From contig NZ_BAGN01000122.1 of the NCBI RefSeq assembly GCF_000308835.1, positions 1 to 64,000 of the forward strand: DNA of 64,000 nt. Reading direction: 5' to 3'. The translations under genes and the position numbers were made by a program. A model generated the notes under the pieces. That model was given only the letters and a program-made list of their open reading frames with translations. It searched no databases and was not told the DNA's origin. Positions 61,656 through 64,000 of the stretch are shown piece by piece (within the stretch, counting starts at the first letter, position 1; every line of letters starts with the position of its first letter). The stretch is from Nocardia vinacea NBRC 16497. GTDB lineage: Bacteria; Actinomycetota; Actinomycetes; Mycobacteriales; Mycobacteriaceae.

Positions 61656-62043
61656 CCGTCGACACCACCGACTGGACCATGATCAGCGATATCACCCCCG
61701 AGTCGGCATACCGCCAGACCGGGTCGGGGCCGCGGTCTGGCGGCTGAGCTGGCTGCCGGATCGGCTGCTGACCCGCGAACAGGCGCTGGCGGGCATGGAA
61801 CTCGACGAGATCCTCAGCGATCCGGACATCGTGCACGACCGGCACGCCCACGCCGATGCGGCCATTCTGGCCGGGCGGGTCGGCATCATCTGGGAGCAGG
61901 CGGTGATCCTGCTGTCGAAGCGGATGCTGGCTCGACTACGCCAGCGTCCCAACGGAATTCAGGACGACCCGGCGGACTGCGAATCCGCGGGGCACTCCCG
62001 GACGTCGCTGCACGCAGACCGGACACCGTGGGTGTTCCGATAG
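61652..62043 (+). pseudogene. Small paralogous protein, copy 3 of 3, frameshifted
   Basis: From ATG 61652 the frame gives DWTMISDITPESAYR and then stops at 61748. One base over, VGAAVWRLSWLPDRLLTREQ, AGMELDEILSDPD and a longer C-terminal tail continue to TAG 62041. The break lies around 61713-61718 and corresponds to a single missing base. It is either a true pseudogene or a sequencing error. Joined, it would be about 130 residues, longer than copies 1 and 2. Confidence 0.65.
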
Positions 62044-62058
62044 CGTGCGGCGCCGCGA

Positions 62059-62093
62059 GGCATCGGCCGCCGGGAGGGGAGGCGGCCGGTGCC
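62059..62093. terminator. Bidirectional terminator
   Basis: A 13-bp stem with one wobble (62059-62071 with 62081-62093) and a 9-nt loop lies between the convergent small-gene locus and the second ribokinase-like gene. Confidence 0.8.
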
Positions 62094-62113
62094 GTCGTGG
62101 CGGGGAAGCTGCC

Positions 62114-63088
62114 TCAGCGAGTCGGTGCGGCGATCCGATCGATCTCGTGCATGGTCGGCATCCCGTCGGCGAGCGGGCTGGTCGTTCGGGTTGCCGCCAT
62201 CGCGGCGGTCGCCCACTCGAAATCCGCATGGTTCGCGGGCTGCCCGGTCCGCACCAGTCGGTAGGCCAGCGCCGCGTCGAATGCCGCGCTGGCCGCGGGG
62301 GATGCTTCCGATTCCGTCTCCGGCCGCGCCGGAATGTCGAGTCGGCGGGTGCCGGAGCGGACCCGGCAGGCCAGGCGCTCCACCTCGCAGACGCAGTATG
62401 CACCGCGTGCCAGTAGCGCGGGCGCGATGGTCGTCGCGAAGTACTCGCCGCCGACGCTATCGCCGGCGCCGGCCAATTCGCCGAGTTCCCACGAACTTCC
62501 GTTCAGATAATCGATCGGCTCGAAGTGGGGTTCGAGGTCCTGAAAATTCTCGACAGGGGGTGCGGGGTGAACCACGAGGCGTGGACGCTGCGGTGTGGCA
62601 CCGATCATCGATAGTGTCTCGTTGATGACCTCGGTCGGCAATTCGAATGTCAGCAGCACTGCATCCGAGGACACGATCGCCGCGCGAACCTGCTCACTAC
62701 GCAGATCCGCTATGCCGAGCTTGGCGCCGTCGACCCGGCCGATAAATGCCCCCGCACCATTGCGATCGACCATCACGACGGCAACCGGTGTCGTTCCGGG
62801 AACAACCTTGACCAATCCGGTGTCGACATTCTCGCGCCGCAGATACTCGATGATGCGACGGCCGCTGTCGTCGTCTCCGATCACAGTGAGCAGGCGGACT
62901 CGCAAGCCGAGGCGGGCCGCCGCGACGGCCCGGTTGAGTCCCTTGCCGCCGACTTGCGCCTCGAATGTCCCGCTTGCCTCGGAGCCTGCGGAGGGCATGG
63001 TGTCTGTGCGGTAGATGTGATCGATGACCGCGTCACCGATGACGGTGACCACGCCGTGCGGATGCCACTGTTCGGCACCGGTGACCAT
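62114..63088 (-). CDS. Ribokinase-like (PfkB) protein, catalytic Asp absent
   Basis: This 324-residue paralogue of the PfkB half at 59123 shares VVTVIGDAVIDHIYR, GGKGLNRAVAAARLGL and the IIEYLRRENVDTGLVKVV region. The active-site signature reads ASPAASAAF at 262-270, so the catalytic Asp is Ala268. It has no N-terminal extension. ATG 63088 is chosen as the normal fold start. Loss of the same residue in two paralogues suggests a retained non-kinase role. Confidence 0.8.
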   Translation of the reverse strand: MVTGAEQWHPHGVVTVIGDAVIDHIYRTDTMPSAGSEASGTFEAQVGGKGLNRAVAAARLGLRVRLLTVIGDDDSGRRIIEYLRRENVDTGLVKVVPGTTPVAVVMVDRNGAGAFIGRVDGAKLGIADLRSEQVRAAIVSSDAVLLTFELPTEVINETLSMIGATPQRPRLVVHPAPPVENFQDLEPHFEPIDYLNGSSWELGELAGAGDSVGGEYFATTIAPALLARGAYCVCEVERLACRVRSGTRRLDIPARPETESEASPAASAAFDAALAYRLVRTGQPANHADFEWATAAMAATRTTSPLADGMPTMHEIDRIAAPTR

Positions 63089-63199
63089 GCGCCGCCCCCT
63101 CGGGTGCTCTCGACTTGCCGCACACCAGCTTAGGCCGCGCACGCGCGAAATGGCATGTCCCGCAACAATACATCGGCCGCACGAAACGACCGGTCGGGA

Positions 63200-64000
63200 T
63201 CAGGTACGTGCGACGTGATCCGCGCCGACCGCCTCGGCGATGCAGTGGTAACCGGCTTCACGCAATCGCTGGGCGATACCACGGTGGATATGGCGCATCC
63301 AGAACGGTCCGCCGTAGATGAAACCGGTGTAGCCCTGCAGCAGGGTGGCGCCGGCGAGGATGCGCTCCCAGGCCTGGTCGGCGGTTTCGATGCCACCGAC
63401 CGAGATCAGCACCAGACGGTCGCCGACGCGGCGGTAGAGCCGGCGCAGCACTTCCAGGGAGCGCTCGGCGACCGGGGGCCCGGACAGGCCACCCGCGCCC
63501 ATGGCCGCGACCTCGGCGGCATCGGTGCGCAGGCCGTCGCGGCGGATGGTGGTGTTGGTGGCAACGATCCCGGCCAGGCCGAGTTCGACCGCGAGATCGG
63601 CGACGGCGTCGACATCGTCGTCGGACAGGTCGGGGGCGATTTTCACCAGCACCGGGACCTCGACGCTGTCGAGGACGGCCTGCAGGACCGGGCGCAGGGA
63701 TTCGACGGCCTGCAGATCCCGCAGCCCGGGGGTGTTGGGCGAGCTGACATTGACGACGACGAAGTCGGCCAGCGGCCCGAGCAGCGACGCGCTCACCGCA
63801 TAGTCGGCGGCGGCGTCGGCGGGTTCGACGACTTTCGTTTTACCGATATTCGCGCCGATCGGGACCCCGCCGCGGCGGTTGCGCAGATATTCGGCCGCGG
63901 CGGCGGCGCCGTGGTTGTTGAAACCCATCCGGTTGATCAGACCGTGGTCGGCGGGCAGCCGGAACAGCCGCGGTGCGGGATTGCCGGGCTGGGCCTGCGC
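63200..64000 (-). CDS. pyrD: Dihydroorotate dehydrogenase, quinone-dependent (N-terminus beyond the window)
   Basis: The reverse frame is open from the right edge to TGA 63200. It gives 266 residues of a class 2 PyrD that oxidises dihydroorotate at the membrane in pyrimidine synthesis. [24 protein letters not shown], described in parts, opens the visible portion. [25 protein letters not shown] (with the catalytic Ser), [18 protein letters not shown] and [12 protein letters not shown] follow. The N-terminal membrane-binding part lies outside the window. Confidence 0.95.
   Translation of the reverse strand, partial: AQAQPGNPAPRLFRLPADHGLINRMGFNNHGAAAAAEYLRNRRGGVPIGANIGKTKVVEPADAAADYAVSASLLGPLADFVVVNVSSPNTPGLRDLQAVESLRPVLQAVLDSVEVPVLVKIAPDLSDDDVDAVADLAVELGLAGIVATNTTIRRDGLRTDAAEVAAMGAGGLSGPPVAERSLEVLRRLYRRVGDRLVLISVGGIETADQAWERILAGATLLQGYTGFIYGGPFWMRHIHRGIAQRLREAGYHCIAEAVGADHVART

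Noticed and set aside
1..64000. CRISPR arrays, complete insertion sequences and rRNA genes
   Set aside because: No regularly spaced repeats, no transposase with terminal inverted repeats, and no rRNA-like stretch were seen.

Overview
The window is high-GC actinobacterial DNA. A mycothiol-type maleylpyruvate isomerase, CxxC-bearing cupin proteins, many IclR regulators, frequent GTG starts and stop/start-overlapping operons point to Nocardiaceae, most likely Nocardia or a close relative. This assignment is inferred from gene content. No 16S gene or other direct marker is present. About 48 kb on the left is an accessory region for catabolism of aromatic compounds. About 11 kb on the right looks like ordinary chromosome.

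Layout. (1) 1-6.1 kb: the end of an unrecognised gene, decayed fragments (acyl-CoA ligase N-terminus, ABC-like N-terminus), a 1096-residue Ser/Thr kinase-NTPase-LuxR regulator and a broken, oppositely oriented copy of its kinase start. (2) 6.5-12.8 kb: an MFS transporter, a double ABM-domain protein with an MDR reductase, and a complete P450 redox set (ferredoxin, ferredoxin reductase, CYP). (3) 13-20.4 kb: an IclR regulator divergent from a ring-hydroxylation and ring-cleavage operon (FAD monooxygenase, extradiol VOC dioxygenase, FAH hydrolase, bicupin, zinc ADH, MBL-fold protein). (4) 20.4-31.8 kb: a 3-hydroxybenzoate/gentisate region. 3-Hydroxybenzoate 6-hydroxylase heads a leftward operon with an acetoacetyl-CoA-synthetase-like ligase, a HisD-like dehydrogenase, an SDR and an EthD-like protein. 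An IclR regulator, gentisate dioxygenase, fumarylpyruvate hydrolase, mycothiol maleylpyruvate isomerase and a DoxX protein run rightward, facing an AAHS-type transporter. (5) 31.9-35.9 kb: a leftward operon with a DUF4242-like protein, an orphan TAXI receptor, a TrxR-like ferredoxin reductase, a 7Fe ferredoxin, a class II aldolase and a second DinB/MDMPI-like protein. (6) 36-45.7 kb: an IclR regulator, a 36-residue coupled ORF, a pair of 3-hydroxyanthranilate-dioxygenase-like cupins, a GntR regulator, and a second hydroxylation/extradiol operon ending in a P450 and its ferredoxin. (7) 45.9-48.9 kb: TetR, PPOX, a DUF1772-like protein, a second MBL gene and a 57-residue protein.

A frameshifted tyrosine-recombinase remnant (about 49.1 kb), a LysR/TetR deletion junction, a LysR-IMPase-NADP cassette with different codon use, and tRNA-Leu(GAG) at 52.6 kb mark the edge of the accessory region. 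Beyond it lie HxlR, acyltransferase, M20 peptidase, PEBP, acyl-CoA ligase, ribA and pyrD, plus an unusual locus with two ribokinase-like proteins that lack the catalytic Asp on either side of three tandem small paralogous genes.

Working together: uptake by the MFS carriers, activation or O-dealkylation by the two P450 modules, ring hydroxylation by three FAD monooxygenases, ring opening by gentisate dioxygenase, extradiol and bicupin enzymes, and hydrolysis by four FAH-fold enzymes would feed central metabolism. Substrates other than 3-hydroxybenzoate/gentisate cannot be fixed from sequence.
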